Source: Meridianimarinicoccus roseus (lineage in GTDB: Bacteria; Pseudomonadota; Alphaproteobacteria; Rhodobacterales; Rhodobacteraceae). From it: DNA of 64,000 nucleotides. The stretch covers positions 1 to 64,000 of the forward strand of contig NZ_QGKU01000012.1 in assembly GCF_003172915.1 (NCBI RefSeq), in the 5' to 3' direction. A model generated the notes under the pieces. It made no database searches and was not told where the DNA came from. It worked only from the letters and a program-made list of their open reading frames with translations. The position numbers were made by a program, and so were the translations under genes. Position 1 is the stretch's first letter; the number at the start of each line of letters is the position of its first letter. This document shows, one piece after another, positions 9,388 through 19,948 of this stretch.

Positions 9388-11667
9388 TCAGCCGTATTCG
9401 GCGACCGGCGTTCCGGCGATTGCGGCGATGTTCAGCAGGCCCCGCACCGTGACGCCGGGCGTCGTGATGTGGGCGCGGTTGCCCATGCCCATCAGGATCG
9501 GCCCGACCTCAAGCCCACCCGCGCGCGCCTTGAGCGTGTTGCGCACCCCGGAGGCCGCGTCGGAATTGGCGAAGACCAGCGCGTTCGCGGCACCGGTGAA
9601 ACGGGCATGGGGGAACACCCGTTCGCGCAGCGTCGGGCTGAGTGCAGTGTCTACGTTCATCTCGCCCTCGTAGGCGAAGTCGCGCGGCGCGCTGTTCAGC
9701 AGGTCCAGCGCCGCGCGCATGGTGCGTCCGGAGCGGGTGTCGAGATTGCCGAATTCGCTGGAGGAACACAGCGCGATGGAGGGTTCCACGCCGAAGCGGC
9801 GCACGTGCCGGGCGCAGCCGATGACCGTGCTGGCCAGCTGTTCCGGGGTCGGTTCAGGGTTCACGTGGGTGTCGGCGATGAACAGCGGCCCGCCTTCGCC
9901 GATCACCAGCGACAGCGCGCCGACAGGCTGAAGATGTTCTGTACCAAGGATTTGCGTAATGTAGTTCAAGTGCCACAGATACTGTCCGAAGGTGCCGCAG
10001 ATCAGGCTGTCGGCTTCCTCGCGCTGCACCATGATCGCGCCGATGGCGGTGGTGTTGGTGCGCATGATCGCGCGGGCGAGGTCTGGGGTCACGCCGCGCC
10101 GTTCCATCAGCGCGAGATAGGTTTCCCAGTAGTCACGGTAGCGCGGGTCGTTTTCCGGGTTCACCACTTGGAAGTCAACGTCGGGCCGGATCGTCAGCCC
10201 TGCGCGTTCGCAGCGGGTTGCGATCACGTCGGGTCGGCCGATCAGAATTGGGGTTTCCGTGGTTTCCTCGATCACCGCGTGGGCGGCGCGCAGCACGCGT
10301 TCGTCCTCGCCCTCTGCAAACACGATGCGGCGGCTGGCCTTCGCGGCTGCCTGGAACACCGGGCGCATGATCAGTGCGGACTTGAACACCGACCCGTCCA
10401 GATCGGCCTTGTACTTCTTCAGGTCCTCCAGTGGGCGTTCGGCCACGCCAGAGGCCATCGCGGCCCCCGCGACCGCGCTGGCGACCACGCCCATCAGGCG
10501 CGGATCGAAGGGTTTGGGGATCAGGTAGTCGGCCCCGAAGGACAATTGTTCGCCCTGGTAGGCGGCGGCCGCTTCTGCGCTGGTGGTGGCGCGGGCCAGC
10601 GCGGCGATGCCTTCCACACAGGCGATCTGCATGGCGTCGTTGATTTCGGACGCGCCGACATCTAGCGCGCCGCGGAAGATGAACGGGAAGCACAGCACGT
10701 TGTTGACCTGGTTCGGGAAGTCCGACCGGCCGGTGGCGATGATCGCGCCGGGCGCCACGGCGCGGGCGAGGTCCGGCATGATTTCCGGTGTCGGGTTGGC
10801 CAGCGCAAATATGATGGGGCGGTCGGCCATACGGGCGACCATTTCGGGCTTCAGCACCCGGGGTCCCGACAGACCGAGGAACAGGTCCGCGCCCTCAATC
10901 ACGTCGTCCAGCGTGCGCAGGTCCGAGGCCTGGGCGAAGCCGGCCTTCTGCGGGTTCATGTCCTGCTCGCGCCCTTCGTGGACCAGCCCGTGGATATCGC
11001 ACAGCCAGATGTTCTCGCGCTTGACGCCCAGCTTCACCAGCATGTTCAGGCAGGCGATGCCGGCCGCGCCGCCGCCGGTGGAGACGACCTTGATGTCGCC
11101 GAAGTCCTTGCCCGCGACGCGCAGCGCGTTGGTGGCGGCCGCGCCGACGACGATGGCTGTGCCGTGCTGGTCGTCATGGAATACCGGGATGTTCATGCGC
11201 TTGCGGCAGATTTCCTCGACGATGAAGCAGTCCGGGGCCTTGATGTCCTCAAGGTTGATCGCGCCGAAGCTGGGTTCGAGCGCGCAGACGATGTCGGCCA
11301 GACGTTCGGGATCGTCGGCGTTCAGTTCGATGTCGAAGCAGTCGATATTGGCGAACTTCTTGAACAGGACCGCCTTGCCCTCCATCACCGGTTTGGAGGC
11401 CAGCGCGCCGATATTGCCGAGCCCGAGCACGGCCGAGCCGTTGGTGACCACGGCGACAAGATTGCCGCGGGCGGTGTAGCGCCGCGCGGCGAGCGGGTCG
11501 GCGGCGATTTCGAGGCAGGCTTCGGCAACGCCTGGGGAATAGGCGCGGGCCAGGTCGCGGCCGTTGGCCAGCGGTTTGGTCGCGCGGATCTCCAGCTTAC
11601 CGGGGCGCGGGAATTCGTGGTAGTAAAGGGCTTCTTCGCGCAGGCTGTCGCCGCCGTCTGTGGTCAT
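9388..11667 (-). CDS. maeB: NADP-dependent malic enzyme with phosphotransacetylase-like domain
   Basis: Oxidative decarboxylation of malate to pyruvate with NADPH. About 759 residues: malic enzyme N-terminal and NAD-binding domains (1 to about 420) fused to a phosphate acetyl/butyryltransferase-like C-terminal domain (about 430-759) that is thought to be regulatory rather than catalytic. The motifs HDDQHGTA and [12 protein letters not shown] mark the substrate and nucleotide sites. A longer frame runs upstream, but the ATG at 11667 has a GGAGAAG site and begins the conserved N-terminus. It is divergent from cdd. Confidence 0.95.
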   Translation of the reverse strand: MTTDGGDSLREEALYYHEFPRPGKLEIRATKPLANGRDLARAYSPGVAEACLEIAADPLAARRYTARGNLVAVVTNGSAVLGLGNIGALASKPVMEGKAVLFKKFANIDCFDIELNADDPERLADIVCALEPSFGAINLEDIKAPDCFIVEEICRKRMNIPVFHDDQHGTAIVVGAAATNALRVAGKDFGDIKVVSTGGGAAGIACLNMLVKLGVKRENIWLCDIHGLVHEGREQDMNPQKAGFAQASDLRTLDDVIEGADLFLGLSGPRVLKPEMVARMADRPIIFALANPTPEIMPDLARAVAPGAIIATGRSDFPNQVNNVLCFPFIFRGALDVGASEINDAMQIACVEGIAALARATTSAEAAAAYQGEQLSFGADYLIPKPFDPRLMGVVASAVAGAAMASGVAERPLEDLKKYKADLDGSVFKSALIMRPVFQAAAKASRRIVFAEGEDERVLRAAHAVIEETTETPILIGRPDVIATRCERAGLTIRPDVDFQVVNPENDPRYRDYWETYLALMERRGVTPDLARAIMRTNTTAIGAIMVQREEADSLICGTFGQYLWHLNYITQILGTEHLQPVGALSLVIGEGGPLFIADTHVNPEPTPEQLASTVIGCARHVRRFGVEPSIALCSSSEFGNLDTRSGRTMRAALDLLNSAPRDFAYEGEMNVDTALSPTLRERVFPHARFTGAANALVFANSDAASGVRNTLKARAGGLEVGPILMGMGNRAHITTPGVTVRGLLNIAAIAGTPVAEYG

Positions 11668-11836
11668 TTGTCTTCTCCGGATCATCCGACTTTGGTCGTA
11701 GCCGATCCGTCCGGCCAAGGCCATGCCCTGCGTGCGCCGCCGCCCCTTGCAAAGCCACGCGCATCGCCGCAGTCTGGCGCGCGGGATCGTCCCCAAGCGA
11801 CGCCGCAGCGCCGCATCACAGCAATGGAGACCGCGC

Positions 11837-12229
11837 ATGGATCTTGTCAGCGCCGCAACCGAAGTACGCGCGCGCGCCTACGCCCCCTATTCGCGGTTCC
11901 AGGTCGGGGCGGCGCTGCTGGGTGCGAGCGGAGCGGTGCATGTCGGCTGCAACGTCGAGAACGCGGCCTATCCCGAGGGCACTTGCGCCGAAGCGGGCGC
12001 GATCGCGGCGATGATCGCGGCGGGCGAGACACGCATCGCTGCCGTCGCCGTCATCGCGGACAGCCCGCGCCCGGTGCCGCCCTGCGGTGGCTGCCGTCAG
12101 AAGCTGGCGGAGTTCGCGGATCCTGACACGCCGGTCACTTTGGCCACCATGGCGGGCGCGCGGCTTGAGACGACGGTCGGCGCCCTGCTGCCCGGCGCGT
12201 TCCGCCCGGACGACATGCCGGACACCTGA
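11837..12229 (+). CDS. cdd: cytidine deaminase
   Basis: Zinc enzyme converting cytidine and deoxycytidine to uridine and deoxyuridine. 130 residues, the homotetrameric short type. Zinc ligands are Cys50 (with the proton-shuttling Glu52 in TCAEAG) and Cys83/Cys86 in PPCGGCRQ; the NVENAAYPEG substrate loop is at 39-48. The ATG follows GGAGA with 7-nt spacing. First gene of the cdd-deoA-deoB-add-upp salvage operon; three nt separate it from deoA. Confidence 0.95.
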   Translation: MDLVSAATEVRARAYAPYSRFQVGAALLGASGAVHVGCNVENAAYPEGTCAEAGAIAAMIAAGETRIAAVAVIADSPRPVPPCGGCRQKLAEFADPDTPVTLATMAGARLETTVGALLPGAFRPDDMPDT

Positions 12230-12232
12230 GGC

Positions 12233-13537
12233 ATGGACGCGCCCACTGTCCTCGCCCGGCTTCGCGCCGGCACTCCGCCGGGCGAGGCCGCGTTGCAATG
12301 GTTCGCGCGGGGGCTGGCGAGTGGTGTGGTCAGCGATGCGCAGGCTGGTGCCTTCGCCATGGGCGTGTGCCTGTCGGGCCTGACCGACGCCGAGACCGCC
12401 GCGCTCACGCTGGCGATGCGCGACACCGGCAGGGTGCTTGACTGGGATCTGCCGGGCCCGGTGCTGGACAAGCATTCCACCGGCGGCCTTGGCGACGCGA
12501 CATCGCTGGTCGTGGCGCCGGTGCTGGCCGCGCTGGGGTGCTATGCGCCGTTCCTGTCCGGGCGCGGGCTGGGGCACACCGGCGGCACACTGGACAAGCT
12601 GGAGGCGCTGGAAGGCCTGCGCACGGACGTGTCCGAGGCGCGGCTGCGCGCCATCGTCGCCGATGTGGGCTGCGCCGTGGTCGGGGCAGGCGGTGACATC
12701 GCCCCCGCCGACCGTCGGCTCTATGCCATACGGGACGAGACCGCGACGGTGGACAGCCCCGGCCTGATCACCGCCTCGATCCTGTGCAAGAAGCTGGCCG
12801 GCGGGGCGGAGGCGCTGATCCTTGACGTGAAGGGCGGCAGCGGTGCCTTCATGAAGACCCGCGCCGAGGCAGAGTCGCTGGCCCGCGCGCTGGTCGCTGC
12901 AGCGCAGGCTGCGGGCTGCCGGGCCCGCGCGCTGATCACAGACATGAACCAGCCGCTCGGGCCCAGTGTCGGCAACGCGGTCGAACTGGCCGACGTGCTG
13001 GAGGTGCTGCGCGCGCCGCGCCCCGAAAGCCGCCTGTGCGCGCTGTCGCTGGCGCTTGCGGGCGAGCTGTTGGCGCTTGCCGGGCGTCATTCCGATGCCA
13101 AGAGCGGCGCGCGCGCTGCGCTGGAGGTGCTGCAATCAGGCGCGGCTGCCGAGAAGTTCGGCGCGATGGTGCAAGCGCTTGGCGGCCCGGCGCGGCTGCT
13201 GGACGATCCCGCGCGCCATCTGCCGCGCGCGCCGGTCTGCCTGCCCGTGGCGGCTGCCGTTGCGGGGCATGTCGCCGCGATCGACGGGGTCGCGCTGGGG
13301 CAGGTCGTAGCCCGGCTGGGCGGAGGCCGTCTGCGCGCGGACGACGTGATCGATCCACGGGTCGGGCTGACCGGGGTGGCGAGCCTCGGCACCGCTGTGG
13401 CGCCTGGCGATCCACTGGCGGTGATCCATGCCGCGCGTGACAGCGATGCCGAGGCCGCGCTGGAAACGGTGCGCGCTGCGATCCAGATCGGCGGGCCGGG
13501 TGCAGGCCCCCCGCTGGTGCACGGGCGCATCCCGTGA
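12233..13537 (+). CDS. deoA: thymidine phosphorylase
   Basis: Phosphorolysis of thymidine to thymine and deoxyribose-1-phosphate. The 434-residue protein carries the phosphate-binding KHSTGG (80-85) and the family signature around SGRGLGHTGGTLDKLE (109-124). The glycosyltransferase family 3 helical domain is N-terminal, followed by the pyrimidine-phosphorylase alpha/beta domain. The stop overlaps the GTG start of deoB by four bases, so the genes are translationally coupled. Confidence 0.96.
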   Translation: MDAPTVLARLRAGTPPGEAALQWFARGLASGVVSDAQAGAFAMGVCLSGLTDAETAALTLAMRDTGRVLDWDLPGPVLDKHSTGGLGDATSLVVAPVLAALGCYAPFLSGRGLGHTGGTLDKLEALEGLRTDVSEARLRAIVADVGCAVVGAGGDIAPADRRLYAIRDETATVDSPGLITASILCKKLAGGAEALILDVKGGSGAFMKTRAEAESLARALVAAAQAAGCRARALITDMNQPLGPSVGNAVELADVLEVLRAPRPESRLCALSLALAGELLALAGRHSDAKSGARAALEVLQSGAAAEKFGAMVQALGGPARLLDDPARHLPRAPVCLPVAAAVAGHVAAIDGVALGQVVARLGGGRLRADDVIDPRVGLTGVASLGTAVAPGDPLAVIHAARDSDAEAALETVRAAIQIGGPGAGPPLVHGRIP

Positions 13538-14739
13538 CCCGCCGGGCATTCCTTGTCGTGCTCGACAGCGTGGGCTGCGGCGGTGCGCCGGATGCGGCGG
13601 CCTTCGGCGATGCGGGCGCAAACACGCTGGGGCATATCGTGCAGGCCTGTGCCGCGGGCCGGGCCGAACACGGCCGCAGCGGCCCACTGCGCACCCCGGT
13701 GCTGGATAGCCTCGGGCTGCGCGGCGCGATGGCGCTGGCTGCAGAGGGCACACCGGGCGGCGCGGTGCTGCGCGACGGGGCGCTATGGGGCTGTGCGCAA
13801 GAGGTCTCGCGCGGGAAGGACACCCCGTCGGGGCATTGGGAGCTGGCCGGCGTGCCGGTGCCGTGGGAGTGGCACTATTTTCCGCGCGCGGTGCCGGCCT
13901 TCGATGCCGAACTGACGGCGCTGACCGCGCGGTTGGCAGGCACCGATGGCATCCTCGGGAACTGCCACGCTTCTGGCACCGAGATCATCTCGCGGCTCGG
14001 GGCCGAGCATCTGCGCAGCGGCTGGCCGATCTGCTACACCTCGTCCGACAGCGTTTTCCAGATCGCCGCCCACGAGGACGCGTTCGGGCTGGACCGGCTG
14101 CACCGGCTATGCGCCGCGCTCGCACCGGTGCTGCATGACCGCAAAGTCGGGCGGGTCATCGCGCGCCCCTTCAGGGGGGATGTGGCGGGAGGGTTCACCC
14201 GGACGGGCAATCGCCACGACTATGCCATCGCGCCGCCCGCGCCAACGCTGTGCGATTGGGTGCAGCGCGCGGGCAGGCGGGTTGATGCGATCGGCAAGAT
14301 CGGCGACATATTTTCGGGGCAGGGGATCGACAGCGTGGTGACTGGCGGCGACGCTGCGCTGATGGACGCACTGAAGGCGGCGGTTGTGGCTGCGCCCGAT
14401 GGCGGGCTGACCTTCGTGAACCTGGTGGAGTTCGACAGCCTCTACGGGCACAGGCGTGATGTGGCGGGTTATGCGCGGGCTCTGGAATCGGCCGATGCCG
14501 GGCTCGGCCGTGTGGCCGACACGCTGCGGCCAGGCGACCTGCTGCTGGTGACCGCCGATCACGGAAACGATCCGACCTGGCCGGGGACAGATCACACGCG
14601 CGAACGGGTGCCGGTGCTGGGCCTGCGCCCGGGCGTGCAGGGCGGGCCCCTTGGGGTGCGCGCCTTTGTCGACGTGGCCGCGAGCGTGGCCGCGCATCTG
14701 GGTGTGCCCGCGCAGGGGCCGGGACGGAGTTTCCTGTGA
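13534..14739 (+). CDS. deoB: phosphopentomutase
   Basis: Moves phosphate from C1 to C5 of (deoxy)ribose, the step after the phosphorylases. The 401-residue metalloenzyme of the alkaline-phosphatase superfamily has its first metal aspartate in VVLDSVGCGGAPDA (Asp11) and the second metal site in TADHGNDPTWPGTDHTRE near the C-terminus. It starts with GTG inside the deoA stop (GTGA). No deoC aldolase is in the window, so deoxyribose-5-phosphate must be handled elsewhere. Confidence 0.96.
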   Translation: MTRRAFLVVLDSVGCGGAPDAAAFGDAGANTLGHIVQACAAGRAEHGRSGPLRTPVLDSLGLRGAMALAAEGTPGGAVLRDGALWGCAQEVSRGKDTPSGHWELAGVPVPWEWHYFPRAVPAFDAELTALTARLAGTDGILGNCHASGTEIISRLGAEHLRSGWPICYTSSDSVFQIAAHEDAFGLDRLHRLCAALAPVLHDRKVGRVIARPFRGDVAGGFTRTGNRHDYAIAPPAPTLCDWVQRAGRRVDAIGKIGDIFSGQGIDSVVTGGDAALMDALKAAVVAAPDGGLTFVNLVEFDSLYGHRRDVAGYARALESADAGLGRVADTLRPGDLLLVTADHGNDPTWPGTDHTRERVPVLGLRPGVQGGPLGVRAFVDVAASVAAHLGVPAQGPGRSFL

Positions 14740-15776
14740 TGGACAATGGAGAAGGCGGCGCCGCTGGCGCTGGCGGGGACGGGTCTGCCACCGATAACGG
14801 ACCGCGGATCGAGTTGCACCTGCATCTCGAAGGCGCGGCGCCGCCCGGCTTCATCCGCGATCTCGCGAAGCGCCGTCATGTGGATATCGGGCAGATATTC
14901 GCACCCGATGGTGGCTACGCGTTCCGCGATTTCGCTCATTTCCTGGAGGTCTACGAGGCCGCGGCTTCAGTGCTGCGCGGTCCCGAGGATTACCACCGGC
15001 TGACCCTTGCGGTGCTCGAGGCGCAGGCCGAACAGGGCGTGATCTACACCGAGGCGTTCCTGTGCCCGCAGTTCTGCGGTGGCGGCGACGTGGCGGCGTG
15101 GCGCGACTACGTGGCGGCGGCCTACGACGCGGCGGCGCTGGCCGAGTCGCGCCTGGGAACGCGGCTGCGGATCATCGCCACCGCCGTGCGCCACACGGGG
15201 CCGGACGCAGCGAAACGTGCCGCGCTTTGCGCCGCCGAGACGGCGGGTGCTTTCGTCACCGGCTTCGGCCTCGCCGGGGACGAGACGGCGGGCCGACCGC
15301 GCGATTTCGCCTATGCCTTCGACATGGCCCGCGAGGCCGGGCTGGGCCTGACCGCCCATGCCGGGGAATGGGACGGCCCTTCCTCGGTGCGCGCGGTGCT
15401 GGACGACCTGCGCGTGACCCGCATCGGGCATGGCGTTCGCGCGATCGAGGATACGGCGCTGGTCGCGCGGTTGGCCGCCGACGGCATCGTGCTGGAGGTC
15501 TGCCCGGGTTCGAACATCGCGCTTGGCGTTTATCCAGGCTGGGCGGCGCACCCGGTGAACCGGCTGCGCGGCGCGGGCGTGCCGGTAACGCTCTCGACCG
15601 ACGATCCGCCCTTCTTCCGCACAGCGCTGGGGCGCGAATACGCCCGGCTCGCGGACGCTTTTGGCTGGGACGCCGCGACATTTGCCGCTATCAACCGCAC
15701 CGCCGCCGGTGCCGCGTTCTGCGATGCGGCCACGCGCGCCGACCTGATCAAGCAACTGGAGCCCGCCGATGAGTGA
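14739..15776 (+). CDS. add: adenosine deaminase
   Basis: Deaminates (deoxy)adenosine to (deoxy)inosine. About 345 residues of the amidohydrolase TIM-barrel fold. Zinc ligands are His27 and His29 in ELHLHLEG, with later conserved HAGEW and STDDPPFF motifs providing a catalytic histidine, glutamate and aspartates. The ATG shares its A with the deoB stop (TGATG); a GTG at 14736 is an alternative start. The first 20 residues are a Gly/Ala-rich extension. It overlaps upp by 8 nt. Confidence 0.93.
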   Translation: MDNGEGGAAGAGGDGSATDNGPRIELHLHLEGAAPPGFIRDLAKRRHVDIGQIFAPDGGYAFRDFAHFLEVYEAAASVLRGPEDYHRLTLAVLEAQAEQGVIYTEAFLCPQFCGGGDVAAWRDYVAAAYDAAALAESRLGTRLRIIATAVRHTGPDAAKRAALCAAETAGAFVTGFGLAGDETAGRPRDFAYAFDMAREAGLGLTAHAGEWDGPSSVRAVLDDLRVTRIGHGVRAIEDTALVARLAADGIVLEVCPGSNIALGVYPGWAAHPVNRLRGAGVPVTLSTDDPPFFRTALGREYARLADAFGWDAATFAAINRTAAGAAFCDAATRADLIKQLEPADE

Positions 15777-16416
15777 CCCGACCGATCTTCCGCACCTGAC
15801 CGTGGTCGACCATCCTCTGGTACAGCACAAGCTGACGCACATGCGCGACGTGACCACCTCCACCGCGAAGTTCCGCCAGCTCCTGCGCGAGATCAGCCAG
15901 CTTCTGGCCTACGAGATCACGCGCAACATGGACCTGACCACCAAGGCGATCGACACGCCGCTGATGCCGATGAACGCGCCCGTGATCGACGGCAAGAAGA
16001 TGGCGCTTATTTCCATCCTGCGCGCGGGGAACGGGCTGCTGGACGGGGTGCTGGAACTCGTTCCCTCGGCACGGGTCGGCTTCGTCGGCCTTTACCGCGA
16101 CGAGGAGACGCTGCAGCCGGTGCAATACTATTTCAAGGTGCCCGAGGGGCTGGCCGACCGGCTGGTGATCGCGGTGGACCCCATGCTGGCGACCGGCAAT
16201 TCATCGGCCGCGGCCATCGATCTGCTGAAGCAGGCGGGCGCCACGAACATCCGCTTCCTGTGCCTGCTGGCCGCGCCCGAGGGCGTCGCACGGATGAAGG
16301 AGGCGCATCCCGACGTGCCGATCGTGACCGCTGCGCTGGACACGGGGCTGACCGAGAAGGGCTATATCTATCCCGGTCTGGGCGATGCGGGCGACCGGAT
16401 GTTCGGCACAAAATGA
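15769..16416 (+). CDS. upp: uracil phosphoribosyltransferase
   Basis: Makes UMP from uracil and PRPP, closing the pyrimidine salvage route begun by cdd and deoA. 215 residues. The PRPP loop [13 protein letters not shown] and the uracil-binding C-terminus [13 protein letters not shown] are conserved. The start overlaps the end of add by 8 nt and the stop overlaps the next start (ATGA), so the operon is tightly coupled. Confidence 0.97.
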   Translation: MSDPTDLPHLTVVDHPLVQHKLTHMRDVTTSTAKFRQLLREISQLLAYEITRNMDLTTKAIDTPLMPMNAPVIDGKKMALISILRAGNGLLDGVLELVPSARVGFVGLYRDEETLQPVQYYFKVPEGLADRLVIAVDPMLATGNSSAAAIDLLKQAGATNIRFLCLLAAPEGVARMKEAHPDVPIVTAALDTGLTEKGYIYPGLGDAGDRMFGTK

Positions 16417-16922
16417 GTCGGTGGGCGGCAGCGGCGCTGCTGGCGGCCGCGGCGGGAGCGGCCGCCGCGTCCCCTGCCGAAACTCCGCCCGCGGATTTCA
16501 CGGGCGATGTCTACGTGGACAGCGCGGGCTGCGTGTTTCACCGTGCGACACTGGGCGCGCGTACCGTCTGGGCGCAGCGGCTCGACCCGGCGGGCACGCC
16601 GGTCTGCGGCGCTGAGCCCAGCATCGAACGCTCCGCCGCCGAGGCGCTGCCGCGCATCCCGCCCAGCCGGGCGGATGCGGTTCCCGCCTTTCCGATGCCG
16701 GGCATCTACGTGCAGCTTGGCGCGTTCACCGCGAACAGCACGGCGGACCGGATCGCCGCCGACCTGTCGGGGCAGGGCTACAGCCTGTTGCGGCAGGACT
16801 TCCCGCGCCTCTTCGTACTTTTTGCGGGTCCCTTCGAGGATGAGGCCGCGGCCGCTGCGGCCCGGCGCGATCTGCGCGGTCAGGGCTTTCCCGACGCTTT
16901 CCTGCGTCGCACGGAACCGTAG
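16413..16922 (+). CDS. secreted SPOR-domain protein
   Basis: 169 residues. An N-terminal signal peptide (Ala-rich helix, likely cleavage near residue 19-21) is followed by a short linker and a C-terminal SPOR-like domain (about residues 94-165: [20 protein letters not shown] onward). SPOR domains bind denuded septal glycan, so the protein probably acts in the periplasm at division sites. Its ATG overlaps the upp stop, so it is co-transcribed with the salvage operon although the function seems unrelated. Confidence 0.8.
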   Translation: MSRWAAAALLAAAAGAAAASPAETPPADFTGDVYVDSAGCVFHRATLGARTVWAQRLDPAGTPVCGAEPSIERSAAEALPRIPPSRADAVPAFPMPGIYVQLGAFTANSTADRIAADLSGQGYSLLRQDFPRLFVLFAGPFEDEAAAAAARRDLRGQGFPDAFLRRTEP

Positions 16923-16985
16923 CGCAAATCGCGGCGTGCCATGCACCGGGCACATGATGCGGCCGGATCAGCGGTGAAGATGGAT

Positions 16986-17059
16986 TGGAGCGGGTGAAGG
17001 GAATCGAACCCTCGTCGTCAGCTTGGGAAGCTGCTGCTCTACCATTGAGCTACACCCGC
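16986..17059 (-). tRNA. tRNA-Gly (anticodon CCC)
   Basis: A 74-nt cloverleaf on the minus strand. The acceptor stem is GCGGGTG/CACCCGC, the anticodon loop TTCCCAA gives anticodon CCC, the T-loop is GTTCGATTC, and CCA is encoded. The outermost anticodon-stem pair is a G-A mismatch. It reads the GGG codon. Confidence 0.93.
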
Positions 17060-17093
17060 GTAGCGCGGGGATTAGCCTTGCGGCGCGGTCCGG

Positions 17094-19196
17094 TCAAGCC
17101 TGTTCCTGTGTCCGCCCGCCCGGCGTATCCGAGGTGTTGGCGCGTCCGCGTGCGCGGCGCCGCCCGCCCCCCGCAGCAGCGCCGAAGGACGGATCCGGCA
17201 GCGGCGTATGGGCGCGCAGAAGGGGAAACGGATCGGCGGCATGGGGCAGGGCGTTGGCGGCGACGAAATGCTCCTGGAAGCGCGGCGCGATGGCGGTCTC
17301 GACCTTGACGATCCGCGTGGCGAGCGTTTCGACCTGGCGCCTCGCCGCGCGGCTGCATAGCGCCATCCGCGCGCCGGTGCCCGCCGCGTTGCCGGCCGAA
17401 CGGACCTTGTCCAGCGCGCAATCCGGGATCATGCCCAGCACCATCGCGTGCAGCGGCGAAATATGCGCGCCGAACGCCCCGGCCAGCACCACCCGGTCCA
17501 CGCCTTGCGTGCCGAATTCGTCCATTAGCAGTCGTGCCCCGGCATAAAGCGCGGATTTCGCGAGCTGGATCGCGCGGATGTCTCCCTGTGTGACCGCGAT
17601 AAGCGGCCCGCCCGTAGCGCGCCCGTCATGCAGCACGTAGGAAAAGGTTCGCCCGTCTGGCACGATGCGGTCGCAGCCGGTGGCGCCGGGCGACCCGATG
17701 AGGCCGCTCGCATCCAGCAATCCGGCCATGCGCATTTCGGCCACCGCTTCGATGATGCCGGAGCCGCAGATGCCCGTGATGCGACCGCCCGGCAGCCCGG
17801 CGTCGAAGCCCGGATCGTCGGACCAAAGGTCGCTGCCGATGACCCGCAGCCGCGCGGCGCCGGTTGCGGGGTCGATGCGGACCCGTTCGATCGCGCCGGG
17901 CGCGGCGCGCTGGCCCGCGCTGATCTGCGCGCCCTCGAACGCCGGGCCGGTGGGCGAGGAGCAGGCCAGCACGCGGCTGCGGTCGCCCAGCAGCAATTCG
18001 GCATTGGTGCCCACGTCCACGACGAGCACAAGGTCGTCCGAGCGGTCCGGCGCTTCTGCCAGCGCTACGGCGGCGGCATCGGCGCCGACATGGCCCGCGA
18101 TGCAGGGCAGGACGTAAGCGCGCGCTGTGGGCGCGAGCGCGCCCAGCCCGAGATCGCGCGCCGCCATCCGCAGCGCGCCCGACTGCGCCAGCGCAAAGGG
18201 GGCCTGCCCCAACTCCACAGGGTCGATGCCCAGCAGCAGATGATGCATCACCGGGTTGCACACCAGCGCCACCTCGACCAGCAGCGCGGGATCGATCCCG
18301 GCCTCTGCCGCAAGATCGCGCACCAGCGTATCGAGTGCGGTCCGCACCGCCGCCGTCATCTCCTGCGCGCCGCCTGGGTTCATCATCGCGTAGGACACAC
18401 GGCTCATCAGATCCTCGCCGAAGCGGATCTGCGGGTTCATGACGCCGCCTGACGCGACCACCGACCCGGCGGTCAGATCGCACAGATGCGCCGCGATGGT
18501 GGTGGAACCGAGGTCGATCGCCAGCCCGTATAGCCCGCCTGCCGGCAGGTCCGGCCACAGGCCGACAAGGCGAGGCGCTTCGGTGCCGTCGTCGAACACG
18601 GCGGCTGCGACTTGCCAGCCGCCCTTGCGCAGCACGCCCTGCAGGCGCGGCAGCAGCGCCGGATCGCAGCGCAACGTGTCGGCAACGCCCCATTGCGCGG
18701 TCAGCGCCGCGCGCAAACGGTCGAAATCGCCTGACGGATCGTGCATGTCGGGTTCGGCCACGTCTACGACAAACAGCCGCGTGGCGGGGTCCATCGCCAT
18801 CACCCGGTCGCCTGCCGATTTGCGCACGATCTGGCGATGCATCTGGCTTTCGGGCGGTACGTCGATCACGACGTCACCCTGAACCGTGGCCTGGCAGCCC
18901 AGCCGCCGCCCGTGTGCAAGGCCGCGTTTTGCGCGGTAGCGTTCCTCTACGGCGTTCCACGGCGACAGCGCGTCGGCGGTGACTGTCACACCATGCTTGG
19001 CGAAGTTGCCCGTTGCCGGGGCGACCTGGCAGCGCGAGCAGATGCCGCGCCCCCCGCAGACCGAATCGAGGTCCACCCCGAGTTGCCGCGCCGCCGTCAG
19101 GACCGGCGTGCCGCGTGCGAAGCGCCCGCGTTTGCCCGAGGGCAGGAAGATCACGAGCGGATCTGGGAGCGGGGTCGGGGTCACGTCCTCGGTCAC
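17094..19196 (-). CDS. ferredoxin/ASKHA-type corrinoid activator (RACo-like, DUF4445)
   Basis: A 700-residue protein with an N-terminal 2Fe-2S ferredoxin domain (Cys47, Cys53, Cys56 and Cys101), a middle domain, and a C-terminal actin-like ATPase domain (LAIDLGSTTIAAHL and VVDVGTNAELLLG nucleotide loops). Proteins of this kind use ATP to drive reduction of inactive cob(II)alamin to cob(I)alamin on corrinoid methyl carriers. It starts with GTG and ends in a Gly/Arg-rich tail. It is the last gene of the minus-strand one-carbon operon. Its partner corrinoid protein is not in this window. Confidence 0.88.
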   Translation of the reverse strand: MTEDVTPTPLPDPLVIFLPSGKRGRFARGTPVLTAARQLGVDLDSVCGGRGICSRCQVAPATGNFAKHGVTVTADALSPWNAVEERYRAKRGLAHGRRLGCQATVQGDVVIDVPPESQMHRQIVRKSAGDRVMAMDPATRLFVVDVAEPDMHDPSGDFDRLRAALTAQWGVADTLRCDPALLPRLQGVLRKGGWQVAAAVFDDGTEAPRLVGLWPDLPAGGLYGLAIDLGSTTIAAHLCDLTAGSVVASGGVMNPQIRFGEDLMSRVSYAMMNPGGAQEMTAAVRTALDTLVRDLAAEAGIDPALLVEVALVCNPVMHHLLLGIDPVELGQAPFALAQSGALRMAARDLGLGALAPTARAYVLPCIAGHVGADAAAVALAEAPDRSDDLVLVVDVGTNAELLLGDRSRVLACSSPTGPAFEGAQISAGQRAAPGAIERVRIDPATGAARLRVIGSDLWSDDPGFDAGLPGGRITGICGSGIIEAVAEMRMAGLLDASGLIGSPGATGCDRIVPDGRTFSYVLHDGRATGGPLIAVTQGDIRAIQLAKSALYAGARLLMDEFGTQGVDRVVLAGAFGAHISPLHAMVLGMIPDCALDKVRSAGNAAGTGARMALCSRAARRQVETLATRIVKVETAIAPRFQEHFVAANALPHAADPFPLLRAHTPLPDPSFGAAAGGGRRRARGRANTSDTPGGRTQEQA

Positions 19197-19331
19197 GGGG
19201 CGGCGTCCATCGGTAGGGCGGCGGTTGAGGCCAAGATCAGCACGCCTGCGCCCCCTCGTCCTGCGCCGTCAGCGACCCTTTGCGGACGGCAGCGACGCGG
19301 CGGGCCCGCGCCGCACCCGTCGCTGCGCCGG

Positions 19332-19835
19332 TCACTGTACCGGGTAATCGCCGAGGTAGATTTCCGGCGTGGGGTCCAGCAAATCGGGCATTGCCGGGTC
19401 CGCTGCGACATCGGCGGGCACCAGTTCCGGCGCCGCGTCGGCGAGGAACTGGTATTCCACGTCCGCGAAACTGTCGGTGGCGAAGGCATAAAAGAACTGC
19501 GCGGCCTCGGTGTCGGCGAAAATGCCATGCACCGCGCCGCCGGGGATGAAAACCGCGACGCCGGGCCCGATCGCATGGGCGGTGCCGTCGATCATGACCC
19601 GCGCCGTGCCGGACACGCCGAAATAGATCTCGGCCTGCGCGTGACGGTGCAGTGCGAGGCAGTCGCCCGTCGCAAGATGCGCCAGCCCGCAGGTCAGGTC
19701 GCGCGTCGGCGTGCGGTCGGCGGTGAACAGCGTCTGCCACGACACCGTGCCATAGGACGGGTCCGCGAACCGTTCGATCGGCAGATCGTTCGCGGCCAGA
19801 ACGCAGGGTTCGGTGACCCGGTCTTCGTCAAGCAT
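19332..19835 (-). CDS. cupin-domain protein
   Basis: 167 residues with one cupin barrel. The metal set His63, His65, Glu69 and His103, plus Tyr71, is complete (H-x-H-x3-E-x-Y, then His 40 residues after the first). The spacing matches both the general cupin consensus and the DMSP-lyase-like cupins (DddQ/DddW/DddK), so the lyase role is possible but unproven; generic cupins also satisfy it. GGGAGGTG lies before the ATG. It sits between the methyltransferase and the activator gene of the one-carbon operon, which suggests a job with small methylated compounds. Confidence 0.75.
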   Translation of the reverse strand: MLDEDRVTEPCVLAANDLPIERFADPSYGTVSWQTLFTADRTPTRDLTCGLAHLATGDCLALHRHAQAEIYFGVSGTARVMIDGTAHAIGPGVAVFIPGGAVHGIFADTEAAQFFYAFATDSFADVEYQFLADAAPELVPADVAADPAMPDLLDPTPEIYLGDYPVQ

Positions 19836-19948
19836 CGCGCACCTCCCTTGCGTTCGCCTACGTCGCCCCCGCATAGGACGGGCGCAGCGTGCGGTCGGCG
19901 CGGTTTGCGGCATGTAGCGCGTCGTTTTCGGACCGCGCGGGCAGCGTG

